From: Adineta vaga | Taxonomy: Eukaryota > Rotifera | Length of the DNA stretch: 64,000 nt | Assembly (NCBI GenBank): GCA_021613535.1 | Contig: CP075496.1 | Location: forward strand, 14,880,001 to 14,944,000 | Reading direction: 5' to 3' | In this document: positions 24,400-36,197 of the stretch, piece after piece | Position numbering within the stretch: position 1 is the stretch's first letter | Layout: every line of letters starts with the position of its first letter | The notes under the pieces: generated by a model | Database searches by the model: none | Seen by the model: only the letters and a program-made list of their open reading frames with translations | What the model was told of the DNA's origin: nothing | Program-made: the position numbers and the translations under genes

Positions 24400-26449
24400 T
24401 TAATGAAATGAGGTTTGTCGTATTCGTCGTGCTGGAACACCTGACCAATGTGTATTAAATGGCAATTGTTCATTTTTCATGATGAGTGTATATGGAAAGA
24501 GGCGATTTTGTCCATGAAGTGTTGATCCAGAAAGCAAAAAGCAAGCACTCGTGATTATAGTTGAATTCTTCACAGTAACTGGTGCCAATTCATAGATCCT
24601 TTGTTCGAATGTATGACACTGTAGAAAAAAAGAGATAATGCAAGTAGATATATATAATAGAATGTAATATATTACTTGTATGATACTTCCCATGCTTAAG
24701 CGAACATGATCACCAATAGTCACAAATTGAGAATCAACAAGAGCATAGACGTCAGATATAATAACATCACAGCCGATTTGAGCACCGAGTAGACGAAAAT
24801 ACATAACAAGAAATTGTGTTCTTGCGAGAAATGGAGCAATAAACACATAAAAGTCGTCAAAAAGATGAGCGATCAATATGAATGTACTAGTGATCATCTC
24901 CGAAAAAGTAAACTTCGTTTTTGTTCGTTGACCTACAGTTGAATAGCGATAGATCATGCAGAGAAGAATTGTGTGAGTAATTGGTACGGCAATCATAGGC
25001 AATACTGAGTATAAAGTAGTGGTAAAACATTTAGTAATGAAGAAAATGGAACAATTGTACATGAAACATGAAAAAGCTGACCAACCAGTGGATGGTGCGT
25101 GTTGCGCCGATGTTACTTTATCCGGCATAAGAAAAGGCATTTGTCGACCTGGTATACCCAATAATACTGCACCTGAGGTACTGCAGTATGACTCTCGTGT
25201 GATTAGAGTTAGAACACCTACCATTGTATTAGCTTTGAGATATGTGCCTGGCATGAGTGTACATTCATTGCCAAGATTAGTACCTGAACCCAATGAGATC
25301 CTATCAACAAGACAATCTCCAAAGTCGGTCGTTTCAAATGAAACAAGTTTAACTCTAGAGAATATGGTCACACTACGTTCAAGTTTAAGAAGATTCGTAG
25401 GAAAATGTAATAGAAAGTAAACCTCAGCCAATTTAACATCATCTTCGATTTCAGCGCCCAAACATCGAAGACAAATTATGGAGATTTCATCATATGAAAA
25501 TACTAATGAGAATGAAATACGTGACGATGACAAAATTAGTTGACGCAACCATAACTTATGTAAATAGTAGTAAGAATTCATTGGATATTGACCCGGTGTG
25601 GTTCGTCCCACAATAAACTTTAACAGGAGCAAGCTGACGGATAAACTTAGTAAAGACCAAAAGAGCAAAGTTAGAGCAAGATTCACAGGTAACAAAATAC
25701 ACCAAGTTGAACAAAGTTGATAGACGAAGTAGCTAAAACTAATAAGAATACAATGAATAAAAATACAACACAAAAGGCAAATGAATTGGAAGATTATATT
25801 TCCATAGCAGAAAGATCGATCTTTGAAGGAGATGTTGTCAGTCATTGGTGAAACTTGTCCAGTGACTGCTGACACTGCTTTAATATGGACATAATCTTGT
25901 ATTCTCACGTCACCGTGCAAGACACAGCGAGTACCGATGGTACAATATGATCCAATAGAAATTGCATCAAGTTTATAGATTGCAAGATCATAAGTTAAAC
26001 TCGACAAAAGTGTTTCATCGCCAATAAAGGTCGATTCTCCCACTTCAAGCAACCAAGGGGTATCGATCATTGTAGTATAAATTTGTGTATGACGACCAAT
26101 TTTAGCACCACAAACTCGAAGATACCAGTTATAAAATGGAGTGCCCAATAAATGATGTAGCCAGTAGCTATTGTTAACTGACCACAAACGTTCCAGAAAC
26201 CACCAACGATAGTAATCCCATGAATATATACGGTCATCTATCTTTCTAACGTGCTCACGCCGCAAGAGCAACCGTTGAAATAGAACATACGATAATAAAT
26301 GCATTACAGGCACACAAACTACCGTCAACATATTTTCATACTGGAATACTTTCCATATAGGATAGATCCACTGACATGCAAGTAACACAATACTGATAAA
26401 TTCCACATAGAGATTCGGTCTAGGCTGTTCGTGATCAACAACTCCTTGC
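24400..26449 (-). other. NRPS terminal domain: six membrane segments and three left-handed beta-helix units
   Basis: After T2, the last ~660 residues hold about six hydrophobic segments (for example FISIVLLACQWIYP, LTVVCVPVMHLLSYVLF and IIFQFICLLCCIFIHCILI). They alternate with three hexapeptide-repeat blocks that open GAKIGRHTQI, GAEIEDDVKL and GAQIGCDVII. This matches the C-terminal domain of epsilon-poly-lysine synthetase and related bacterial NRPSs (family 'NRPS terminal domain of unknown function'). There the part is membrane-embedded and takes over chain joining or release. A 57-bp intron (24619-24675) lies in the last block. It is in frame and could be mistaken for a seventh membrane segment. 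Function here is inference; membrane location is well supported. Confidence 0.85.
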
Positions 26450-29400
26450 TCGATTTCAATCTCCATCGGTTTTTCCTCTCTATCAGACGCTAATGATTCC
26501 AAAGCCCGAGCAAGTCTTCCAATAGTTGGATGCGCAATAAGAAGGTTCACATCAACTTCTGGAGAAATCTCAGCACGTATCACTGTCAGTACACGGATCA
26601 ATCCCAAAGAAGTACCACCCATCTCCTCAAATCGCATGTTAACATTAGGAGAAGTGATCTGAAATGCTTCCGCAAAAATTAATAATAGACGAATCTCCAG
26701 TGATGTTAGAACTACGACGTCGTCAACATTATCGTGCAATTCTCGAGCAAAATCAGGCGACGGAAGTTTCTTTCGATCTACTTTTCCATTCGAATTCAGT
26801 GGAAATTCATCAAGAATAATAATCATTGACGGAATCATGAATGATGGAAGATGTTGAGAGCAATAGCCGTGCAATTGCTTTTCATTGAGATTAGAACCTT
26901 GAACATATGCAATCAGATGTTGATCACTCCATTTGACCACAACACAATTCGACACTTGAGTGGATGCATGGAATAGACACTGTTCTATTTCAGCTAATTC
27001 AATTCTTTGTCCGCGAAGTTTAATTTGAAAGTCTTTTCTACCAACATAATGAAGGAGACCTTGATGATCAAATCGAACAAGATCACCGGTTCGATAAAAT
27101 ATTTCTTCATTGACGAACATCAATACTTTTGATGTTAAATCATCTCTGCCCAGATAACCTGCAAAAACACCAACACCTCCCACAAACAGTTCCCCTTCTT
27201 GATTGACGCTGACTGGTTGTGAATATTGATCAAATACGACGCATTGTTGGTTGCGAAGTGGTCTTCCTATCGGGGGACTTCCAAGGTCAAGTCTGATGTC
27301 TACGAGATGACATGAAGAATCAACGGTTACTTCTGCTACTCCATACATATTCCAAATTCGAGCATCTTTTGATAGCACTGAGTTGACGAAATGAGCCAAC
27401 TGCTGTGGAAATGCCTCACCTAAACTTAAAAAGTTCTGATTTTTACATGCATTTTAGCTTCAAGAGAGACTTGCCTCCTGGGCATATCTTTCTCAGGTGT
27501 TGAATGACTGAAGAAAGACCACTGTTCTTTAGATATTGAAAAAATGCTTGAATTAGTGTTGGTACCATAGCAGCATACGTAATTTGTTTTTGACGGAAAA
27601 CGTTCCCGAGATATTCAAAATCCATAATACCATTTTCATGAAGCATAACAAGTGATCCACCAATGACGAGAGTGCCCAAAAGTTCACTTAAATGATTATC
27701 GAAAGAGCAGGGGGAAACCTGTAATACTATATCTTCACTACTCATTGGACCAGCATAGATAAGAGAATTCATATACACAGTAAAATTGCGATGTCGAATT
27801 TGAGCCTAAAAACCGTCGGAATTCAGCAAAACTAGTTGAATAGGAAAACGAATAGAAAACTTACCGCTTTCGGAACACCCGTTGAGCCACTGGTAAAAAT
27901 GATATATGCGATGTCTTCTATAGAGACTCGAACATTTGATAATTTTTCAAAATGAATATTGAGATCGAAACTATTTCTATTGACGATGGTCTCGATATCA
28001 AGTGTGAAACAATCATTCGTGAACTTTTGGTTTGTCATCCAATGAACGAGAACAAGATGGCTTTGAGTTTGTTTTATCAGTGAATCGAGTCTTTTTTCTG
28101 CATCACGTGGAGACAGTGGACAATAGACAGCACCAATCATTTCAATGGACATTATGCCAATCACCTATACAATCAGCACACATATCCATAAGCAACACTA
28201 TCATCTGCTGCTACACTTACCATCGATATACTACGTTCGACACATTGACAAATGACATCACCACTTTTCACATTGTGGTGCACCAAAAAATCAATGGAAC
28301 ACTTTTGAACATAATACAGAAGTTCATCATAAGTGACACATTGTTCATCAAGTTCAACTGCCACTTTTTGTGAATAAGTTAGAACTTGTTTAGTAAACGA
28401 CTCTACGATGGTATCTTTGATCTGTTTCGCTTCTGTACTAATGTTCGTATTCAAAGAAGTGATCAATGTCAGTTCGTGAGGTAGGATAAGAGATAATTCA
28501 TATAAGGATGAGCTGATAGGTGCTTCTTCAGCAGAATTAAAGAGTCGTTGAAGAAGTGTTGAGAATCGATGAAGCATCACGTCGACTGTTGTTTGATCGA
28601 ATATATCACTGGAACAGATGAGAGAAGCTGACATAATATTTTCTGCTGCTAATGGATCATAGTTGAATGCTAGCATAAAATCAAATTTGGCCGTGTTTTC
28701 AACTTCTAACGATAAAAGTGATTCGAGCTGTGTTCGATCAAGTAATAATCGATTTATCTCTGGTATGTGAGTGACAAAATCAAAGACAGTCTCAAGAAAT
28801 GCTGCACTCGAATGTTGATGAAGTGAATCAACAAGAATATGTTGCAGAGGATAGTGTGAATGCTTCATAATTGATAAGCATTGGAGTTTCACTTGTTTGC
28901 TTAATTGTTGAAAGGAGTTTTGAGGATCAGGTTGGATACGATAAGGAAGAGTAGCAACAAACATACCAATGAGATCATGTAATTCAGATCTGTATCTGTT
29001 AGCATTGATAGAAGCAATACATAGATCATTTTGACCATTGGTGAGCTTGAAGAGAAATGCATAGAATGTAGCAAGACCAAGTTGAAATGGAGTCATTTGA
29101 TGTGTCGAGGCAAACACGAGAAACGAACGAGACACGTCATCATCGAATCGTATTTCACTGTGAGTGGCATGTATCGATCGATCAGTAGCTGTCAAACGAC
29201 GTCTGTCAAATGGAAGACTAAGACCATTTTCAAAGTCATAGTCGATGAGTTGTGTCTGCCAAAACGATTGACTATCACTGATGTCGATTAAACGTTCGTG
29301 AACTGAATAGTCAAGATATTGCAACTTGTCGTCAAAGTTGGGTGGTGGTCCTTCAAAGCTGCATGCCATAGCAAGATCGCGAAGAAAAATCAATGCAGAT

Positions 29401-32400
29401 GCACCATCGAACGCTGAATGATGGAAGTTGAAGACAATAACGTCACCTTTCCTCAAAGCATTGTCATCATCATTCAATTCCTGATGAATGCTATGTATAA
29501 CAGAACAATGGAGAACGCGGCCCTTTGCTAAATCAAAAATCTGTGAAGATTGAATCTTCTCACAGACATTGATTATCTTGTCGTCTGCGTTGCTTTCGAT
29601 CTCAAGAGTAACGACTTCGAATACATGCTTTTCCACATATGCATCCATCGTGTGCAACACAGTTTGTGTTGGAATACCGTCTACATCGAAGCACAGCGCT
29701 GTATGAAGAACTTGATGTTTGTCAACCACAGCTCGCAGTGCTTCATATAGTCGATTAATTGTGATATTTTCAGCGTCAGATGAAACACGATACACTAATG
29801 GAATCGCGTAGACTAAATTATCTTTTGATCCCAAACGAAATTGTTCGTCAAGTAGAATACGTTGTTGTGCATACGATGCTTCAGCTACAACATAGTAGGG
29901 TTTATTATTTCATGAAAAGAGAAACTATTCAATATTACCTCGACTGAGATGTAAAGGACGCCAACTAGTTGTAACACCATTTTCCTTTAACTTTACTTTC
30001 TCAATCATATGAGCATGACTCTTTATAGTAGAGTGTTGGAACAATTCGGAAATAGGAAGATCATGGGAATCGAAATCAAACATCATCTTGTAACGATGAT
30101 ACAGTTGCATTATCAACAAAGAATGACCACCAATATTGAATATACTTGTTCCGGTTGAAATTCGATCGTGATGAAGAAATTCGCTCCATAATGAATGTAT
30201 CATCATTTCATAATCATTACTTGGTTGCATATCTCCATTATCAGTAGTAACCGAAGATGTTTGAACAGCAAAATCAGGTGCAGGAAGTTTCTTTCGATCT
30301 ACTTTTCCATTCGAATTCAGTGGAAATTCATCAAGAATAATAATCATTGACGGAATCATGAATGATGGAAGATGTTGAGAGCAATAGCCGTGCAATTGCT
30401 TTTCATTGAGATTAGAACCTTGAACATATGCAATCAGATGTTGATCACTCCATTTGACCACAACACAATTCGACACTTGAGTGGATGCATGGAATAGACA
30501 CTGTTCTATTTCAGCTAATTCAATTCTTTGTCCGCGAAGTTTAATTTGAAAGTCTTTTCTACCAACATAATGAAGGAGACCTTGATGATCAAATCGAACA
30601 AGATCACCGGTTCGATAAAATATTTCTTCATTGACGAACATCAATACTTTTGATGTTAAATCATCTCTGCCCAGATAACCTGCAAAAACACCAACACCTC
30701 CCACAAACAGTTCCCCTTCTTGATTGACGCTGACTGGTTGTGAATAGTCGTCCACAAGCAAACACTGGTAACTTGGAAGTGGTCTCCCTATGGAAATAGC
30801 ATTGGTGTTGAAAGTAGCAATCAGAAGATGACATGTTGACACTAATGTTGTTTCGGCAGGACCATAAAGATTCCATATCTGACAGTTTTTCACCACATGT
30901 TGTCGTAAAATGCTCGCCAGTTTCACAGGTAGAACTTCGCCTAGCAATTATATATACGAATATATGAAATATATTCGATGATTCTTCGAAGAGACTTACC
31001 AATGCTACAGTATGAAGTTAAGAAGCAGAGAGCGTGTTCTAGTTTTCTCTTTACAATAAAATCAATGAAACTTGTCGCTAGGGAGGGCACAATATGAATG
31101 TACGTGATCGACTTCTTTGCTAATACGTCGGCCAAGTATTCAAAATCTAATATACCATCAGGATGAAGCATAATCAAACTTGCACCAGCCGTCAATGTGC
31201 CCACAATGTCTTGTACATGAATATCGAACGAACATCGCGATATCTGCACTACCGTGTCTTTGATATCAAATGTGCCGCTTTGAAGCAAAGATTGTATGCA
31301 TTCAGTAAAATTGCGATGTCGAATTTGAGCCTAAAAACCGTCGGAATTCAGCAAAACTAGTTGAATAGGAAAACGAATAGAAAACTTACCGCTTTCGGAA
31401 CACCCGTTGAGCCACTGGTAAAAATGATATATGCGATGTCTTCTATAGAGACTCGAACATTTGATAATTTTTCAAAATGAATATTGAGATCGGAACTATT
31501 TCTATTGACGATGGTCTCGATATCAAGTGTGAAACAATCATTCGTGAACTTTTGGTTTGTCATCCAATGAACGAGAACAAGATGGCTTTGAGTTTGTTTT
31601 ATCAGTGAATCGAGTCTTTTTTCTGCATCACGTGGAGACAGTGGACAATAGACAGCACCAATCATTTCAATGGACATTATGCCAATCACCTATACAATCA
31701 GCACACATATCCATAAGCAACACTATCATCTGCTGCTACACTTACCATCGATATACTACGTTCGACACATTGACAAATGACATCACCACTTTTCACATTG
31801 TGGTGCACCAAAAAATCAATGGAACACTTTTGAACATAATACAGAAGTTCATCATAAGTGACACATTGTTCATCAAGTTCAACTGCCACTTTTTGTGTAT
31901 ACTGCACTGATCGACAAATAAACTCTCGATTGATGCATTTAGCTGATGAGAATGGCACATGATAATGATTAATTGATGATATGACTGGTGTTTCTTCTGG
32001 CAGTGTAAGTGACATCTGATTAATCGGGTGATTGGACTTATTGATAAGGGCGTTGCAAAGTTGCTCTGTCATGTTAAAAAAACGTTGGGCAATTCGATTA
32101 ATTGTGTTGACATCATATAGATCGACTGACCCATCGATTCTGGCACTTAATACATCAGTATTTAAGTCATGGTGGATGTTAAGGGAAAAATCAAAGTTAC
32201 TGGTGATTTTATCTGTATTCGTTTGGGCTGAATGGGGCACAGTAGAGATCGGAACATTGCCAAGGATTGTATGATTATGGGTGCTCTTAGTTGCATTACA
32301 AAGGAATTCGAATGAGATATCTAGAAATGCTGCTCTCTCTGCAAGATCGTGTTGAGCAAGAATCTTCTGAAGCGGAAAATAAGAATATAGGCTAGTTCGT

Positions 32401-35400
32401 CGCGCCATTACATGTACGTCTTTGACAAGCTGTGCACATGTACTATACGGATCGATTTGATATCGGAAAGGAATAGTATTAATAAACATTCCGATGATCA
32501 GATTTAATTCTGGTTTATAACGAGCTTGTGTATTGATTCCAACACATAAATCTTGTTGACCATTTGTCAGCTTGAATAAAAATGTATAATAGCAGGCGAG
32601 TGCTAAGTGTTTTGTTTTGATATTGTTGACTGATGCATAATTTACAAAGTGTTGAGAGAGTTCTTTATCGAAATCGAAACAGATTGACGTACTGGTACCA
32701 GTTCGATGTTCGTGAGCAGCACGAAATCGATCAAACGGTAACGATAATGACCGATTTATTTCAGAATTTCGAAGAGCGTCAAGCCAAAATGCACTCGCCA
32801 TAGTCATTGACATTTGCTGTTCAATAGCAGCATCTAAACAAAATAAACAAATGATTCGAATTAAATTATAGAAAAAACATATTCGTAGCAAACTCACAGT
32901 CAAGATAACGCAACTTCATACGATCATCTGTCAATTGACCAGTTTTAAATGCTTGGTCAAGATCACAATGAAAGATATGCATTGAAGGAAAATCAAAACA
33001 GGCCTGATGAAAATTAAATATGATTGCGTCATTTTCGAAAAGAAGATCTTCTTGAAAATTATGTTTATCACGAACAATGTGACATCGAAAGACAAGACCT
33101 TTTGAAAGATTAAAATGGTTTGGATTGCTTTGTTCATCATGCATGATTTGTTGCAGATCTTCATCGATGTTGGATGTACTCTGAACAAATGTATATAACT
33201 GTTGGTAATTATTGTCAGTTGGTACAATGATTTTTTGCATTAAGACATTTTCATTTTTATCAAAAACGAGTGATGTACGAAGTGATTCATGTTTCATTAT
33301 AATCAGTTCTAATGCTTGGCGAAGTTTTCTAATTGATAATTTACCAGTAGATGAAATCCGATACAGAAATGGTATGTTATGAATAGCTACTTGTGATTGT
33401 TGTGAATCAAATCGAACTTTTTCATCAAGCCAAATACGTACTTGAGCATAAGAAGCTGAACCTAAAATATTCAACAATAGAATGAATGCTCATATTGCGT
33501 ATATAAAACCAAACCTGCTATACTTACTTAAATTAGATATTAATTTTTACTATTTAAAAATTTTCATTTTGATTACAGAAATGTTATTCAATTCATTTTC
33601 TTATTTTTATAATTTTAATTTCGGAAACTGTATGAATATATACTGTCCTTTAATTAATATTAAACGTTTATGAGAAAAATCAAAATTCTTTAAATAAAAT
33701 TTCTAATATCGAATTAGATTAGCCACAATGGTGAACATTAAAATACAGATGTGTAGATTCTGCGTTTACACTAAATATGTTCATCAACAGATATAGTGTG
33801 ACCAGAACGAAAAGACTTTAGACGACACGTTTTTCGAAGGCTTCGATTCGCATGAGAATGAATATAAGAGTATGAATTGAAATAGGTGAATATAAATGGA
33901 GCATTCAGAGCTATACTCTTACTGCCAACGTAGACTTTTCTATAGGAATAATTTCCACTATAAGCCACATAATGCGCAATAACTGAGGTTTATCGACGAG
34001 TGCAGCGACTATTTCTCATCATTATTTATGCATATTTGCATCTCAATAAGAAAAATTTCTAACATACAGAATTGCTAAAATTTCACGAATTATAAAATGA
34101 ATTTTCGCTACTCTTTAATTCCACTATTTTAACTTATGTCCATTCTTTTTTTGTCCAAATGACACTATATTACGCTTAGCATTTATTATAAAAGAAATGA
34201 GCTCGTCAGCTAAATTTTATCCATTTCACAATTATTGAAACAAAAGAATGTGAATGGTTTTCGACGTTTAAACTATAATTAGTTAATTTACGTCTAGATT
34301 CTTTTTTTTAGGTATAGACGAGATATAATCATATTGTCATACGTCTGACGACATATTTATTTCTCTTTTTTCATTGTGTATACACTTCATCTCACAGTAA
34401 AATAGATGGCATTAGTTTGACGTTAAGCTTAAGTGAACCGGTCTGTCCTCAGCGCTACTGTAGAAAAACAAATTCCATAAGGCCGACAAATATAAATACT
34501 TTTTCAATTCTGAAGCAGTTGAGAGGAATCTCCTGTTCCAAATTCTATCTCGTGAATGTGTTTTTCTTTACTAAAAATATCAACTAACCTTGGTTATTGA
34601 TTGGTGGCATTTGTTGGAACATGTCCATTTGAATTTCATTAACTTCTTCATTCAATAGCCAGCGTAACAATGAAACTGATTCATCTTTTCTGTCGTACGC
34701 TGTTTTTCTTGTAAATATGTGTCGTAAAAGACATTGAAATCGTTTGGTAAGAATACTGATTGTATTTTTATCAATTAGATCAACTGAACATTCAAGAAAT
34801 CCTTCTGTTGTTTGTTTCTGATGATTGTGACAAAGAGTTAATGAAAGATCAAATAGTGAAACACCATTATCATGCGTTAAATATCGATTTTTACTACCAC
34901 CTAATTGAACATCCTTCATTTTCATGTCAATTTCACTTTTATATGAAAGATTTGAAAGATGAGATTCGTATTGAAAACTAATCTGAATTGTTGGTGGTCG
35001 TTTATCTAATGTATAATCAATAATATGTTGGTATGGTAAATGGGAATATTCAAGTACTTTTAAACAAAGATTACACACTTTTTCAATTAAATCTGGAAAT
35101 GTATTTTCTTGATTAATTTTTAACCGGTAAGGAATAAGATTAACAAACATGCCAATGATTGACTTCAATTCAATTAAAGAACGACTACTGGTTGGAATTA
35201 AGATACATAAGTCGTTAAATTCGGAATAATTAAGTGTATAAAGAAAAATAAAGTAGCAAGCAACACCTAATTGAAACATCGAAATATTGCTTACTAATGC
35301 AAATCGCATTTGTTCTTCAACAATATCTTGATCAAGTTCAAATTTAACTGAATGACCAAGACCTGAACGTGCTACTATTAATTTATTCGCTGCTTGTGAT

Positions 35401-36197
35401 AGAAAAGAGAATGAATAATCATCATTCCATTGATAACCATTCATTATGGTTGACCAAAATTGGCGAGTTTCATTCATTATTGTGGATGAACTGTTAAGTT
35501 GATTTAGTTCATACAATGTGAAATCTATATATTGTAAGGTATTTTTGTGATCGACTTTTGTTGGCTCATCATATGCTTCTCCAAATGCAATAATAAAATG
35601 TCCAGCACTTATTAGATCAAATGCAATATGATGAAAAGCGAAGAGAATGATATCTCCTTTGTGAAGATATTTGTCATGTTTACTTTTATTGTTCATTTGA
35701 ATAAGATGACATCGAACAACAAGACCTTGATCGAGCCGAGCAAAAGGTGTATTTGTCTCGGCCACGAGTAGAGCGTCGAATTGTACATCCGACTGGACAT
35801 TGTGCGTCACGCAAAATGAAATTCGTTCGTTTGTTATGGGCATCACTTCCTGCACAATCTGATTTTTATCATAATCGAAATAAACAGCTGTGCGAAGAAC
35901 ATGATTTCGTTCAACAACGGTCATTAATGCCGTTCGAATTCGTTCAATTGACATTGTTCCATCTTTAATATATAATGGCACAGTAATATTATAAAGCGCC
36001 ACTGATGTGGAGGCTGATTGATTAAAATGGATTTGTTCATTCAACCAAATTCGTTGTTGAGCAAATGATGCAGGAGCATGTGTTCGGTCACTAATACTGA
36101 TAGTAGGTGGTAATAATGGTAAACAGAACTGTGATGCAGCGGATAGTGTTATCTTCACATTTTTCTTGGCAGCAGATCGAATAGCAGTTGACCTCAT
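24400..36197 (-). CDS. Non-ribosomal peptide synthetase with membrane-bound terminal domain, 11 exons, 3383 aa
   Basis: Assembles a short peptide from activated amino acids on carrier domains. The minus-strand exons I derive are 36197-34589, 33461-32898, 32833-31746, 31689-31390, 31330-31000, 30940-29939, 29884-28221, 28164-27865, 27805-27475, 27419-24676 and 24618-24400. All junctions keep frame (10,152 nt). Most introns are 54-64 bp, one is 1127 bp, and one (27420-27474) has GC...AG ends. Domains in order: C1 (about 41-500), C2 (538-980), A1 (1020-1520), T1 (1540-1630), C3 (1633-2090), A2 (2120-2615), T2 (2635-2700), terminal membrane/beta-helix region (2720-3383). There is no thioesterase or reductase. 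It is tail-to-tail with the PKS. Bacterial-type NRPSs are absent from most animals, so horizontal origin is likely, but the introns show long residence in a eukaryote. Confidence 0.93.
26762..27225 (-). repeat. Intragenic repeat, A2 C-terminal block (twin of 30283-30746)
   Basis: This 464-bp block is identical by eye to 30283-30746 (offset 3521). It encodes the A-domain part from the segment after the pocket (YSQPVSVNQEGE) to the A10 motif. Identity at synonymous sites shows very recent exchange between the modules. Confidence 0.9.
27778..28372 (-). repeat. Intragenic repeat, A2 N-terminal block (twin of 31303-31897)
   Basis: This 595-bp block matches 31303-31897 (offset 3525) with a single difference that I can find (27969/31494 region, Phe versus Ser codon). 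It spans the A-domain start through the A3 motif and includes two complete introns, which are also identical. The edges of identity are abrupt. Confidence 0.9.
28373..29884 (-). other. NRPS C3: intact condensation domain
   Basis: Lies between T1 and A2, where an elongating condensation domain is expected. The motif HHSAFDG is complete, the only one of the three C domains with the full consensus. It opens with ASYAQQRILLDEQ immediately after a 54-bp phase-1 intron. Confidence 0.88.
29939..31899 (-). other. NRPS A1-T1: first adenylation and carrier domains
   Basis: The core motifs are present: YIIFTSGSTGVPKA (A3), SFDIHVQD (A4), NLYGPAETT (A5), YRTGDLVRF (A7), KLRGQRIELAEIE (A8) and NGKVDRKKLP (A10, with the catalytic lysine). 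The carrier has GGHSLL with the phosphopantetheine serine. My by-eye reading of the substrate-pocket residues is D-I-Q-H-S-G-L-L-V-K. The first aspartate fits an alpha-amino acid, but I do not recognise a known substrate. Its flanks (31303-31897 and 30283-30746) are virtually identical to A2. Confidence 0.88.
31900..33461 (-). other. NRPS C2: condensation domain lacking the catalytic histidine
   Basis: A second condensation domain follows C1 directly, with no A or T domain between. Its motif reads HQACFDF in place of HHxxxDG, so the second histidine, the catalytic one in this family, is glutamine. It also has an intron (32834-32897) that C1 and C3 lack. C2 is probably inactive in condensation, or has a structural, gating or acceptor role. 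Confidence 0.85.
33462..34588 (-). other. Large NRPS intron (intron 1, 1127 bp)
   Basis: The donor follows the codons for PINNQ and the acceptor precedes SASYAQVRIW, phase 1. The intron is AT-rich with no recognisable domain remnant. It sits at the same point of the C-domain start, and in the same phase, as the 54-bp intron before C3 (29885-29938). The two introns probably descend from one ancestral intron copied with the module. Confidence 0.75.
34589..36197 (-). other. NRPS C1: N-terminal condensation domain (exon 1)
   Basis: Exon 1 encodes one condensation domain that opens with SFAQQRIWLNEQ, as C domains usually do. The catalytic motif HHxxxDG reads HHIAFDL: both histidines and the aspartate are kept, while the glycine is leucine. 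It stands at the very start of the protein with no loading A-T pair before it. That resembles starter C domains of lipopeptide synthetases that accept an acyl group. That role is inference. Confidence 0.8.

Larger units (their letters stand above)
26450..28372 (-). other. NRPS A2-T2: second adenylation and carrier domains
   Basis: The motifs are FTSGSTGVPKA (A3), SFDNHLSE (A4), NMYGVAEVT (A5, slightly unusual), YRTGDLVRF (A7) and NGKVDRKKLP (A10). The carrier serine is in MGGTSLGLIR. My by-eye pocket reading is D-N-S-A-C-G-M-V-D-K, different from A1 at most variable positions, so the two modules should select different amino acids. The pocket segment contains an intron with GC...AG ends (27420-27474) where A1 has GT...AG. 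Confidence 0.87.

Noticed and set aside
24619-24675. In-frame hydrophobic stretch (VIYYILLYIST...) as a seventh membrane segment of the NRPS terminus
   Set aside because: It is 57 bp with a gtaata donor, a T-rich tract and a cag acceptor. Removing it restores a beta-helix motif (SIIQ-CHTFEQRIYEL) that matches the family, so it is an intron.
25019-25420. 133-codon plus-strand open frame
   Set aside because: Lies antisense to NRPS exon 10 and has no domain; it is a shadow of the real gene.
28032-31910. Two near-identical 113-117-codon plus-strand frames (28032-28373, 31557-31910)
   Set aside because: They are the antisense of the duplicated A-domain block, not separate genes.
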